A DNA stretch of 64,000 nucleotides from assembly GCA_007922305.1 (NCBI GenBank), contig ML677374.1, positions 10,357,369 through 10,421,368 on the forward strand, given 5' to 3'. Source of the stretch: Dermatemys mawii. Lineage: Eukaryota; Chordata; Testudines; Dermatemydidae. The number at the start of each line of letters is the position of its first letter. Position 1 is the stretch's first letter. Of this stretch, positions 12,793 through 25,800 are shown one piece after another. Both the position numbers and the translations under genes were made by a program. Below the pieces are notes generated by a model. That model was not told where the DNA came from. It saw nothing but the letters and a program-made list of their open reading frames with translations, and did not search any database.

Positions 12793-15378
12793 CTTTCCAC
12801 CATCTTTATCTGTATTGTTGTGTTTTATTTCTTTATTTTTCCTTTCCTTTTTATAATGCAGAGCTTTTGATTTTGCACTGATAAATTCAGCAGAAATGAG
12901 TGGGAGAAATGACGAGCAAGCTCTGCTCAGAGGCGGTGGGTGAAGATTATAACTTATTGAATTTAAAACAGGGTAAGCAAAGCCTTTCTCTCAGGACCCT
13001 CAAGTGACAGAGGGGATTTCTATATTAGTGAATGGTTCTTTCATGGTTTCCCTCTTGCACAAAGACAGCAAATTCCAACCAGAGGGTGGATTAAGATGAA
13101 AGCTGTATGTATGAAACCCCACATTAAATTACTCTGACCATGAGCTCCACTCTGGTCTAGCAGGACTGTAAAAATATAAAACATTGGGCCTGATTCTGTT
13201 CCCATTGATATCAATGGGCAAAACTCCCTTGACTTAATTTGGAGCAGGACTTAGACAAATTTGTTCCTGGTGTAACATTATTAACTTGAGTGGATTCACA
13301 CCAGGGATGAATTTGGATATTCATATTCTGAAGGAAAAAAAAGGTTTGCGCCAGCTGTAGCTTTTAGAGCCACTAGCTAGGCCCACTGCTAATACGCTGC
13401 CAGGTGTGAGACTTATGACCCATGTGATTTACAACAAGATAGAGATTCAGAGTAATTTAAACAAGATTTAATCATCATTTCAAACCAAAAGTCAACCTGC
13501 CATTGCTGAGATTTTCCACCTGCAAAAAACGATTCCACTGCTAGAAACCAGACACTGCAGCAGGATTGCTTTACGCTGAAATATTAAAGGACTAGGGAGT
13601 CAGTATTAAAGAATGGGAATTTAATCTCCAATCTGCTTATATCGCCTTGGTGATTAAAACTTTGATGCTAGATCTCAGAGGAAGAGAAACTATCTGCATG
13701 CAAACATATATAGCTATTTTAATATTCACTTGGAAATAGCACCGTTGCAACAAGGATTACAAAGCACTTTGCAAAGGTTAATTAATTAAGCTTAGGAATG
13801 GCCCTGTGAGGTAGGTAAGCGTGGTTTCAGCCATGGGGTGTGTGGAAACTGAGACACAGAGATGAAGCAATTAGCCCCCTACTCCCACTGAGGGCTGACT
13901 ATTCCCTACTGTGGGTAGCACCCATCGGAGGGGTGAATATTGCTGTGAAGTTTCCCTTACAGAGTTCTTCACCAAGCATCCCATTGCAGGGGTGAGGTTT
14001 ACTACCCCCAGAATAAGCCATGGGACCATCCCAGCTCCTGACCTATAAAATCCCTGAGATCAATGGAAAGACAGGACCATCCATGCTGGAGCGCTGTTCC
14101 TGTGCCCCCATTTTGTGCCCCCGGCACTACTCTGCATCATGGCTTCACTGGAGTCTATTGCAGTGGGAAATTCCACAGTACAGCCCCATGCTGTTACTTT
14201 TCCTGGAGACTTTTATCAGGGCCAGAGGTGAGACAATGAAAGTCTAACCCGGCTCCATCTCCATCTAAGGGGAGGCGGCTCATTCCTTGTCTTCAGTCTG
14301 TCAAGTCTTCTCACTTCACCCTGTAAGTGGCTTTCAACCCCCAGGACAGCCCTCTGTGGGGTCCTGGGAAGAGGAGCGGGAGGCAGATAACCCAGCTGCC
14401 CATTCTGAGAAGCAGGGGTGGAATACACACACCAAGGGTCTCCTCTCCATGGAGATCTGGGGGTATAATCTGTCTCCAGGTCAGGAGCCGAACCAGAACT
14501 AGATCCCAGGCATCCTGATTCCCTAGTCCGTGAACAAATCACTAGGCAGCATTCCTTCGCTATTTGCCATAAATATCAGCCAGTCTATCCTCATTTACTG
14601 TGGTGATCGGTCAGTATTTTGAAAGGAGAATGTGAATGCAGCTTTGAAAGAAAGGAATAGTGGCTGAATTGTGTCATTTACAGAAAGTGCCCTATTCCTC
14701 CATGCAGAATGGTACAGCTGTTCTTTAATAACACCTTCCTCCAGAACCCTAAGAACAGCAGCCAATCAGATCTGCTTCACTATGTGTTGGCTCTGTTTGC
14801 ACACATATGGAACATGTAGCTGCAAAGTTGGATCCACACGCCTGTTATAAAAGCCTTTCCAAATAGCTGTCTCCTGCTGGCATTTCTGAAGAAGTTGTTT
14901 AAATTGAAAACTCTAGGTTCCAGCCATGGATTTATCCATGACCTGAACGATAGAACTCAGTCTGAGCAGCAAGGTACCTGGTAGTTAACAAAGAGAGGAA
15001 GCCCTGCGATAAGGGGTTATTAAGGCATACGCCATGTGTGGGTGTGGTAAGGATGATACCTGCAAATAATCACTTTAGAGTTTAGAATCTCTTTTTGCTG
15101 GGAACAGAAAGGGATTTGTTTCTTTTACGAAGCTGTTCAGTACACTGTGGTTTTAAACCACTGTCCATGGCAGTAAAATGTGTGGAGGTGCACGGCTCTG
15201 CCAACAACTCCTAGCAACATTGTACCTGAGCCCACCACCGAGGATCTGACCCCATGGTTCCAAGAGCCTGATTCTGCATCTTTGAAGTCCAGGGGATTTG
15301 CTTCACTGACTTCCATGGAAGCTGGACCAGAGCCCCAGAAGGCTGGAGGAATGCCCACAACAGCAGAATCCATTACCC

Positions 15379-15722
15379 CATGGGTTCTCCACCTTTTCTT
15401 TCTGAAGCCAGCCTCCCTCCAACATGCTCTAAAAACTCCACATCTCACCTGTGCCACAACAACTGCTTCTCCGCATATAAAATCTAGGACCAGCATTAGG
15501 GGATAGTAAGCAGGGAAATTGCCCATCACCTCATGCCCCAGGGAGCCCCGCAAAGCTAAGATGTTCAGACTTCAGTCCCACCATGACAGGGTTCAGGCTT
15601 TGGCTTTCTGCCTAGGCCCCAGTGAGTTTAATGCCAGCTCTGCTTTGTAGCCCTCCTGAAACCTGGTCATGACCCCGCCCCCCACTCCACAAAGAGTGCA
15701 CAGACCTGGTTGAGAACCGATG
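15379..15722. mobile_element. Probable hAT-type element (about 344 bp)
   Basis: The left end catgggttctccacc and right end ggttgagaaccgatg resemble the hAT terminal repeat type cagtggttctcaacc. Flanking 8-mers cattaccc/cactattc match at only 5 of 8, so the boundary is less certain than for the other elements. Confidence 0.5.
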
Positions 15723-16599
15723 CACTATTCTCTTTCAACCAGGGCAGAAGGAAGGCCTGCCCAGTCCCTGTTAAGTTTCTGACGTTGATGTCAGGGAATG
15801 GTGCCCTGGTTTAAACACAACTGCAGATCCAATCACATGGATCTGATCCCAGGACAAGTCCAGAAGCCCAGCTTTGAAAACAAGGTGCTGCATAGGAGCT
15901 TCCCTATAGCATGGTATTTTGGTAACTAAATCTCAGGACTGTCTTTACTGAGTCCAAGATGAAAGGAAACACAATCATTAACAGACTTTTCCATTTCGTG
16001 TTTATTTGGCCAACTGACATCTCTTTCATTGCCCCTTTTCTGGTCATAAATCTAAAGTGTTTGTTGCTCATGTGGACAAGACTACACTGTTCTGTAATAT
16101 AGGCCCTTTATCCATTAGGGAAGGGTCTAAATAGACCTTTGTATAGGTTTTCCAAAGCAGCCTATACAATTTATTGGAGAATTTTATAGGTTCAGAAATC
16201 CTGTAAGGAACTGATTTTTGATTAAATTTGTAGATTTTTAGCAGAATTTCTATAATCCCTATTAAATTTCTGTGAAATCCTGTTTCAGCCCTGTTGAATT
16301 CTGTAAGACTTTTCCATAAGGTAAACCACATTTAAAACTGTTTTGCCTCTTAGCAGCAATAAAAAAATCACTTTAGAACAGAGGTGTCCCATTTGTGACA
16401 GATAACTGCACTAGCACACAATCTCTCTCAGCTTGGGTACTTATATGGTCACTGTCTCTATAATGCTGGAGGTTAGACTTGTAGCACAGGCACTTGATTC
16501 TCATTCTTGCCATGTAACCGATAAATCTATCCAGTTGAGAGACATATGGGCCTCTGTTACTGTGGTATCTGAGCTCTTCACGATCCTCTGTGAGACAGA

Positions 16600-16705
16600 G
16601 CAGTATGATTATCCCCATTTCATAGGGGGCGGAAACTGAGGCTTATATAGATTAAATAATTTGACTAGGATTACACAGGAAGTCTGTAGTAAAACAGGTT
16701 CCCCT
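16600..16705 (-). repeat. MIR-like SINE fragment
   Basis: ttatccccatttcatagggg, ggaaactgagg and gattacacaggaag in MIR antisense order. Confidence 0.6.
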
Positions 16706-18485
16706 GAGTGCTAATGTAACACCCCTGATCATCCATCATTTCATGGGCTTGTTACCCTTCCAGATTTGATAAGGATGTTTTACTCTGGGTGATTAGATAG
16801 CCATTTATCAGTATCAGCTCTGCACTCCTTTCCCATTTTATCCTGTGATTCGATGAGTCCGGTTCACCATCCAGTTGCAGAAATACCTGTGCTCATTGTG
16901 TGATTCACTGCATTTTAAAGGGCTGCAGCTCTCAGGTCCTGTTCTGAGTCACAGTGGTCAGGCAAGATTTAAAAAAACAAAACCACTGTGGTGAGTAAAA
17001 TGTCTCTGGTTTGTTCAAGAGGTCACGGGAACTTCATTTACGGTCCCACAACAGCCAAATTTTCCACCTTTGAAACTCATTGCAGGTCATTCCAAAAAAT
17101 GACCCCTTTGATCAGGTGCCCTCAGACTGCTCTTGCTCCCCACGTCCCCTTATTTTTAGCTTAATCACAAAATTGATAGTGCAAACTTTAATTCAGCTCT
17201 ACCCTTCATCCTGCAGTGGTTAGGGAATCTTGTTGCAAGACCTCCCTCTGGTGGACAGTTGTTACCCAAGCACATTCATACAAGAGCACAGGAAAGGGCA
17301 AATACTGGGATGAGGCTGTTGTTTTTCAAAGGTTATTTTAGGGTCTAGGCTCCATTTGATCCAAACTTTCAAAGTCCAGGAGTGTAGAGGGTTGGGAGTA
17401 TTGTTTCCAATTTAGGCCTGACTCTAAACATTTGGAGTCTGGGAAGCTACCTGACCTGATACTATTCAATGGAGCTTCATTCTCCAACACAAAGATCTTT
17501 TTTGGAAGCTCAGCTAAGTACATCCCATTAGGAGGATATACAGAGACATATACCAATAAGTATTTGGCAGTCACAAATTGCCACAGATCCCAATAATATT
17601 GCAGCTAAAGACAAACTAAATCAAAACCCTACACCCAAAAACGCCTGTAAATTTGGGCAAGTTCAAATGAAAGTTTTTCAGCACAGTCCAAGGCTTTAGC
17701 ACCATTTCAGGAAAACACAGTTCATCTTCCATTTATCCTTTAAGACTAAGCTCTGTTTCATTGTACTGCTGCTTTGTAACCAGGTCCTAGTTTTCCATTG
17801 TATATGTGGGTCTCCTTTCATTTGCACTGAAAAACCAAAGGAAAACTCCTGTGAACCAAACCTGCTGAAATTCAATGAGCTCTGCAAAGAGCATGCATCT
17901 AACAAGTTCACAAGTATAACAATTGCCTGATAGGTGATCACAGAAGTCTAATTATGTACAGGGCAGGAATACATATGAAGGAGGAAGAGACAAGAGGTGG
18001 GAACCCCATGTGGCATAAAGAGTCCCTGCTGTTTCTTAGGCTGAAAAATTCTGGAGTTGGAAAGTGGGAAACTCCCTGGGGATTGAAAAAAGTTTCTTGC
18101 TATTAGTTGTACTATCTGGATTGTTATTTTTAACAGTGCCTGCCAAAGAGCCTTGACCCCTTTCCACCCCCTGCCCTGAGCCTGCAGTGCCCTCGCTCCT
18201 CCGAGCCTCTTGCATGCCACAAAATAGATGATCTGGAGGTGTTGGGAGGGTGAGGCACTGATTGGCTGGGCTGCCAGTGGGCAGGAGGCACTGTGAGTGG
18301 GATGAGGGAGCTGATGGGAGGTGAGGGCTGCTGACATATTTCTTTGGCTCTTTGGCAAGGTACATTGGTAAATTCTGGCTCCTTCTCAGGCTCGGGTTGG
18401 CCACCCTGATGTAGAAAATGTCATAGCTACAACCCAGGAGTGCTCTGATCAGAACACATTTGGATCTTTATGGTTACATTACAGT

Positions 18486-18607
18486 AGAGTGGCCTGATAT
18501 CCTGTTTTTATTGCGACAGTCCCATTTTTGGGGACTTTTTCTTATATAGGCGCCTATTACCCCCCACCCTACTGTCTCGTTTTTTCACAGTGCTATCTGG
18601 TCACCCC
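18486..18607 (+). mobile_element. ~120 bp MITE with 10-bp duplication, copy C
   Basis: Same orientation as copy A: the left end agagtggcctgatatcctg is diverged, the right end is ctatctggtcacccc. Flanks acattacagt and acattacatc agree over the first 8 of 10 bases. Confidence 0.8.
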
Positions 18608-19319
18608 ACATTACATCCATGTTACAGAATTATGTTATAGCCTTCTGCTTTTCAGGATCTGAAGTCAAAAGGCCTGTTCCGATGGCTTTTGAAGTCAATG
18701 TGAGTCTTTCTATTGATTGTTATGGGCTTTGGATCAGGCCCCAAAGATTAAGTGCCACGTAGAGGAATATTAGCACAGACCCCTATCCGGTAATACTAAG
18801 TCAAGATTAACTGCATTAGGAGATGACCATGTTGTGACTGAGTCCCTGGACACTGTAGTTTTTTACAGATTCAACCACAGAGTCTTTCTATGGAAGTTAT
18901 TATTTCCTCAGGGATATAAACGTGTGTGTAAACAATGCTTCATATTGTGCAAATGATCCCAGTATAATCCTTCTGAGGCCTTCACTTAAAACATAGTTCA
19001 ATAAAGCTATGGCACTCAAAAATTCACACTCCTGAGCACCACAGCTCTGCCAACCTAAGCCCCAGGAGCTGAATGTTGGCGCTACAATATCACAATGCCG
19101 CGACTTGATGCTCGATCTGATACAAGCAGATAATGGTGTTGTGATGTTGTGACACCCTCTTATGCTGTGCCCTATCACGCCGGGCCCCCCTCATGCTACG
19201 CAGCAGGGTGACATGCCTGGAGCAGCCAGGGGAGGCCCTTGCTCTGGGGCAAGGCTGTAGATTTTCTGCTACAGGCAGAGCTAGACGCCTGGCCACTCTA
19301 GCCTCCTCTCTATACTCCA

Positions 19320-19535
19320 TGGCTCTGGAGGACTGAGCTGGTCGCGCTCTCGCCCTCTCTCTGTGGCATTCAGAGCGCTCTGGCCGGGCAAGCGGCCGTC
19401 TCTATGGCCCTGACGGCGGCGCTCTATCCGCCACGCTGTCTCTGTGGTCGTGGAGGCCGGCTCGGAGGCGGCGCGGCGCTCAGTCCATCCGGCGGGCCCT
19501 TCTCGCTGGTTGTGCGCTGCGGGCCTGGCGGAGCG
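19320..19535 (+). promoter_or_regulatory. NCBP3 CpG-island promoter and 5' UTR
   Basis: GC and CpG content jump sharply here and continue into intron 1 (to about 20,000), whereas flanking DNA is AT-rich and CpG-poor. No TATA box is obvious; a CpG-island initiator promoter is expected for this housekeeping gene. An upstream ATG at 19,404 is in frame with the annotated start and no stop lies between. The start region gATGGCGGC resembles a YY1 promoter element overlapping the initiation codon. The exact transcription start cannot be read from sequence alone. Confidence 0.75.
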
Positions 19536-19691
19536 ATGGCGGCCGTGCGGAGCCTGCGGATCTCGGTGAAGGCGGCGGCGGAGGAGGAGGCGGAGCAGCC
19601 GCCCCGCGGCCCCGAGCCCGAGCCCATGGAGGTGGAGGAAGGCGAGCTGGAGACCGTCCCCGTGCGGCGCTCGCTGCGGGAGCTCCTCCCG
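19536..19691 (+). CDS. NCBP3: NCBP3 exon 1 (residues 1-52)
   Basis: Encodes MAAVRSLRISVK through RRSLRELLP, and ends in phase 0 at CCG followed by donor gtgcgg. The ATG at 19,536 is chosen because the protein then starts as known NCBP3 does (MAAVR...). An in-frame ATG at 19,404 would add 44 residues rich in Gly, Ala and Leu that do not look like the family and overlap the probable 5' UTR. The middle is a low-complexity Ala/Glu stretch where the family is known to vary in length. Confidence 0.93.
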
Positions 19692-19856
19692 GTGCGGTGC
19701 GGGGCGCGAGGAGACAATGCGGGGAAGGGGCCGAGCGTGGAGGCGGGAAGCTGGCGGGAGGGGGGAGGTTGGGCAGTGGGAGATGGGGGGGGGGGCGGAG
19801 TGAGTCCCTGGGGGACATAGGGCGAGGCGGTGAATGTGCAGCGGCAGCCCCGCTCC

Positions 19857-19898
<42 letters not shown>

Positions 19899-22800
19899 GC
19901 AACCCCCCCCCCGAAAATGAGCACTGGGGAGTAACTGGAGCGAGCTAAGAGGAGGTAGAATCCCAGTGAGGACGGGGCGGTTTGTCGGATTGAACAGGTG
20001 GAGTCGTGGGGGGGGGGAGCCCAGGGGGCTGCTGAAGCCCTAAAGAGAGGATGAGTCGGTAAATGGCCATTTAGGTAGAGGGTGGAGGAGAAGAAGTTGG
20101 ATAATTGCCATCGAGTCTGCATAGGTTAGTGCGATGTGGTGAACTCAGCAGAACTAACTGATGACACTGAAAAACCCTGGTTTTCCCCCCCATGTGTCAC
20201 ACTTAATTTTTATGACATGAATAGGGTGGTTTATCAAAGCAAAGGCAATGATTCAGACTGGGATGTTTGGGGAAATAATGTTATCTTGTGCTGAAAGGTT
20301 GCTTGATAACTTAATACTGGTACATGGTAATTTATTTAGACAGTCTGATATCTTAAAATAATATGATTGTGCTAAAAACAAAAAAATTTCAGTTGAAAGA
20401 CAGTTATATCCGAAACCATGGAAGTTGGAGTTGGTAAAGCTGTTTGATTATCACCTCCACTTCCTTCTGTGGCAGAGTATATTTCCCCCCATGATTGTGG
20501 TTGTAGTAGATTTTTAACTACTGCAAAAGATTACTCATACCAAAGGAAGCTGCATGTGTTTTGATTCATTCTGTTTGTACGTAATTCCATTGAGTGAGCA
20601 TTGTACACATCTGGGTCAAGAATATACTGGAGCTTAGAGTTAGGAGAGAGTCGAAAGGGCTGGATTTATTTTAGAACTGATTACCAGGCAAAATTTTATC
20701 AGTCTAACTGGTTTGTTGCATTTAGCCTTCATCACAATTCTGCTTTGTTTCAGGACACTAGCAGAAGGTATGAAAACAAAGCTGGAAGTTTCATCACAGG
20801 GATAGATGTCACCTCTAAGGTACTATTGTGCTGTGCGTCTTTTTAAAGTTTTGTTTTACTATTGTTGGATGGGAAGCATTGTTAGCTGGTCTACAGGAAA
20901 TTCAGATAAATGGTTATTTTCAGGTATACTTAGACAAGTGATTGGCTCTTTATTGTGTCTCCTGCAGCTGTTTTGATATTAAAACAGTGTGATTTCATTA
21001 TTAATAGGGGTACGATTATGTCACGGAGGTCATGGAATCTGTGACTTCCAGAGACCTCTGTGCCATTTTCTGCCCCAGGGCTGGACTTCTGTGAGCAGGC
21101 AGCCCCACAGCTCCTAGCCTGGAGGGTCCCCTAGAGCTCCCACTTCCTGCAGGAGGCAGGAGTCCTCCCACTCCCTCCCCACACATGCACAGCTGCCCAG
21201 CCTTGGGGGCCGGCAGGGGAGAATAGGGAGAACCTCCCAGCTGTGGTGGGGGAGGGCAGGGTGACCACCCCTTCAACCTCTCCACCCCTCTCTCCAGCAG
21301 CTCAGCCACTATGGGTGCTGAACCCTGCTCCCTCCCCATTTTGCCAAGGATATTTTTAGTAAAAATCATGGACAGATCATGGGCTTCTGTGAATTTTTGT
21401 TCGTTGACCTGTCCATGATTTTTACTAAACATCTGTGACAAAATCTGAGCCTTAATTATTAATTAATTAGAATGCTCTTACTGTGTTTTTAACCAGTTGT
21501 AGTTGATAAAATATTAATACTTGATCAGTTATTTTGCTGTGAATGTGTGTGTGTGTATATATAGTCCTATAGTAAATGAAACAATGAATTCACACCACTG
21601 TGGCTCTTTTGGGCAATGCTGATAACTAATTTGAGTCCTGAACTACTAAGGTCTGAGTATTACTGACTTCAGACACTTTTATAGCTGGAGAGCTCTTATT
21701 TGAATGTCAGGTTGGTGACATTTCTTCTTCTGCTGTGATGTCTATCTCGTATAAATTATTAGAGGCAGCAATTCGTAACTCACAAAATGTACAAAAATAA
21801 ACAAGCGCTATGACCATTTTGAGCCAAACATCTCTTTTTATGGTTTTATAGTGAAAGATTTATTTGTAGACAAAGTTCTCGTACCCCACCAAGAATTTGT
21901 AATACTGTTTCTAAAAGCTCAGTACATTTGCCAAAAAAGAAAGGAGAATGTCTTGGAATTGCAGTGATGCCACTCCATAGTGCAGAGCAAAGCTCTTTGA
22001 GTCAAGTCAGCTGAATTTTTCTTATTGTGTTAGTGACAGAGAAGCAAAAACAAGTGTTTGGCAGGAAAATCTAGTTCCATTGTTTTGAGTCTTCAAAGGG
22101 CATCATTGTGTGTTTCCACACACTGGACCTTAAGTACATAAATTAACAGCCACTTCAAAACAAGGTTTGATCATTTTGTGGTACTTTAGAAGCTTAAACT
22201 TGCAGCTGGTCTCCCTGACACACTGCAGTTTTTAAACAGTTGACATTACTTTATGACAGATCACTGTACCATGTATGTGGAAATTGGGGAAAAAAAATTA
22301 CTGTTCTATGTTTTGTATTCTGTGGTATTAAGACTTTACATTTTCAGAACATGATAAAATATGACTCTTCACAACAGCACTGTGAGAGCTGGTACATGAG
22401 TTTTATTTGCATTTTGCCTAGAGAAAGCTTAGCCAGAGAACTTGTTACTTGCCCAAGAGCACAAATGGAGCTGGTGTTAGAGATTAAAAGTCAGCATTCT
22501 TGGCTACAAATCAATCTATCGTTTCTGTATGTCAGGGACTTGTAGTTCAGGAAGTAATTAAAGTTCTAATATCAGTGAGGAACTCTCCCTTCTTTGTTAC
22601 ATTCCTTAATAACAGCTTCAAAATGGCATACATAATTATGGATAAAGATGTACAGTGCTGAATAATGAAAATGAGTTGGTTGGGAAATCTAATAAAACTG
22701 TGATTAAAAAGTCAAATTTCTCTTGTAGTTATATCAGAGGGCAGTTCTTGCTTAAGGATATTTTTATAAGACACATTTCTTTTTAGGTGATTGGGAGATT

Positions 22801-25800
22801 TTTAAAACACTCTTATTAATTTTTTAGACTGAGGCAGTCTTAATCAGTCACGAGAAAGGAAATTACCGTCTCTGTTGAGGGCTTGCATAACATCTTTTGT
22901 ATCACTGGTGTTTAGAGAATCTGTTGATGGGCGGCTCCCTGGAAATAGTTTGGATTACTAATCCCAGCAAGATTTCTGTAGTCAGCATTCCAGTTAGTAC
23001 TGGTGAAGTGCAGACACAAAAGGATATTCCCAAAGGCCACAGTGGACACAAAGGGATATTCCTAAGGGCCGCAGGTCTCCAGATAATTTTTTTTAACTGT
23101 CTGGAAACACTATATGATCTGTATCTTCTCGCATGTTTTTCTCTTTTCCTCCAAGTAAACAAGCCAGCAGTCTCAAATTAAAAGATTAGTCTACCTGGTA
23201 GAGGAAATGTGTTTCAAGTAAGGTTTACTGAATTTTGCCTTTGATGTATACTCATCTTAAGGATAAGCAAATTTGGTTATCCATCACAAACGTTAAGCAC
23301 TTGTCCAAGATACAGAATCAGTGACAGACACATCATGATTCCCGTTAGGCTGTTTGGCCACAAAACAATAATCATTTGACTCCTAGTCAAGCTGTGAAAG
23401 AGTTTTTAATTTTGTCCTTTTTAACATAATTTTCTTTTATTTTGTTGATTCATCCATGCCTATTGAAAACTAATAGAAATTTTATTGTTCATTTCTGGCC
23501 ATTTGTGTTTTAGTAAACACAAATTTGGTATTACTGTGAAACTTGTTTGGAACAAAGCACCAATTTCCTTTTCCATTGGACCTTGTTTCCTGCAGGAAGC
23601 AATTGAGAAAAAGGAGCAAAGAGCAAAGCGCTTTCATTTTCGAGCTGAAGTAAACCTTGCCCAAAGGAATGTGGCATTGGAGCGAGACATGATGAAGAAA
23701 GGTAGGGAAAGTACCATGAGCTGATCAAACTGAACGAAAGGCAGAATATCTAAATTGCTTCCTTCCTGTTTTCCTGGCTTTATGGCCATGCCATTTCACT
23801 CCTTTCCAGGTGCTCCTGAAAAAGCAGGCATCGTCGGTACGAGTAATATTTTGTATTTTTCACTTCCCTTTTTTTCTATTCACTTTCCCATATAAGAGAA
23901 TACTTTAAGACAATCTAAAAAATAAATACAGTTAAAATTAGTTGTGGGAGGATGATGACACTTAAAAGAAACAGAACCATTTTGGGCAAACACCATTTCT
24001 TTACTGATATGGCAGCAGTATCCACTGCTGCATGTAGATTGGCTGTCCAAGGCTTTTCTGTCAGTTGACACAGCGGAAGCCGTTGGTTCACACACACGAT
24101 TACAAGGCTCCAGTAGGTTATCTTCAATATTTAATGAAAGCAGTGTTACCGATTTTTAAAAAGTTTTTTTTAAGGGTTAAAAGTAGAGGGAAAACCATTC
24201 AGCACCTGCCTCTTAATCTTTGCCAATCTTGGTGGTTTTACAACCACGGTTTGCCATATTATTTAAAATATTTTTCTTTGTTGCTGTGTAAAGAACATAC
24301 AAAAAAGGACTAAAGCCGCAATCATGCAACTGCATTAGTGCAGGCGGATCCACATGCGTGTTATCCTGTTGAAGTTAACGGGGCTCAGGGTGGTCATAGA
24401 GGTCCACCCATGTGCAGTTGCAGGATCCAGGCCCTAACGGTCCTTCTGTGCAGATCCATTTGCAGGTTCAAAAGTTAGGCCATTGATTATACAGAGGAAA
24501 CTTGAAACTGACTGAACAGATGGTTGTGAAATGCATGAAGACGACATTGAAAACAGAGGAAAATAATATAATTAATTTTCAGTTATGGATAACTTTACTA
24601 CTGCTTGTAACAATACTTGGTCAAAAACTTTCAGAATGGCATGATTTGTTTTTTTTATTTGATCACATACTGTTAAAATAAGCTGAAAGTTTTACATTCT
24701 TATTGAAAAGTTAACAACAATTTGCAGGCTGTCTTTAAAATCAAATTATAATCTGTGATTGGCAGTAGAATTTCTATAGCAATACATTTTAATATTCCTA
24801 ATGATTTTGTGTTTATAAGTATCCTATTTTTATTTTCAGTTAGAAAGGTCAAAACATTGTGAAATTTTAAATTAAGTTCCAGGCCATTAGACTAAAAGAT
24901 CATGCCTTTAAATTGGTATAGGATGTATCTGACTTTAATAAACTATTTTGCACTTTTTAAAAAAGATTTTGGTTTTTAATTTCACATGTTTCTAATACAT
25001 AAACTCATTTTGCAAAAATGAGTAGTGATTTTGTTTCTTGTTTACAGCAATCCCAAAAGTGAGGCTGGATACAGTCCACATTTGTGGGGTAGATGAGATG
25101 AGTACCCAGGACATCTTTGCCTATTTTAAAGAGTATCCTCCTGCTCATATTGAGTGGTTAGATGACACATCATGTAAGTAAACTAAGTCTTTAGCTTATA
25201 GTTCTTAACATTTTTTGTATTTCAGAGTTCTTGGATTCTATTACTAGTTCTGCCACTGATTTCCTTTGTGTCTTTTGGGCAAGTCGCTGACTCTTCTGTG
25301 CTTTAGCTTCCCCATCTGTAAACTTACTACCTCAAAGAGGTGTTTTTAAAGAACTGTGAATATCAAAAGCAATAAATAGCAAAGTTATTGGTGAGTGAGA
25401 AAAATTACCCCAGCTCTAGCAGGTTAGGTTGGCTACACTGCCGCAATATCAGATGTTGTGAAAGATGCTAACACTGATGAAAATGACAAGCTGCAGCAGT
25501 TTGTTTTAAATGGATGCAACAGTCTTGTAGTATTTTTAGAGGTCCAAAATACATTGAGATATTGTTCCTGTTCTTTAGAGTGAGAAACAAAGGAAGGGTG
25601 TAAACTTTAAAAATCCGAAGGTTGAAAGGCACTTGGGTATTTCGTTTATATGTAGTTTTTCTTTCTTTGGCCTGCCTTTACATTTAGAATATGGGTGTTT
25701 TCCCCTACAGTGAATCTTAGCTGTTCAGGCATCTTAATATAAAACAAGATAAAATATATTGCTCTGGTTTTTCTGGAATCATTAAACAGCAGAGCAGCAT

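Larger units (their letters stand above)
1..19319. other. Intergenic DNA upstream of NCBP3, no gene recognised
   Basis: All reading frames are short and lack recognisable domains, and no chain of exons could be built on either strand. The recognisable content is interspersed repeats, listed separately. Stretches with nothing recognised include about 3,000-4,300, 8,100-9,400 and 13,270-15,370, apart from short motifs of the 'caatgggagttttgcc' type common in turtle repeats. Confidence 0.6.

Noticed and set aside
19424..20122. 232-codon minus-strand frame and a 140-codon neighbour over NCBP3 exon 1
   Set aside because: Pro/Ser/Arg-rich low-complexity translation of the antisense of a CpG island and the G35 run; long frames are expected there by composition.
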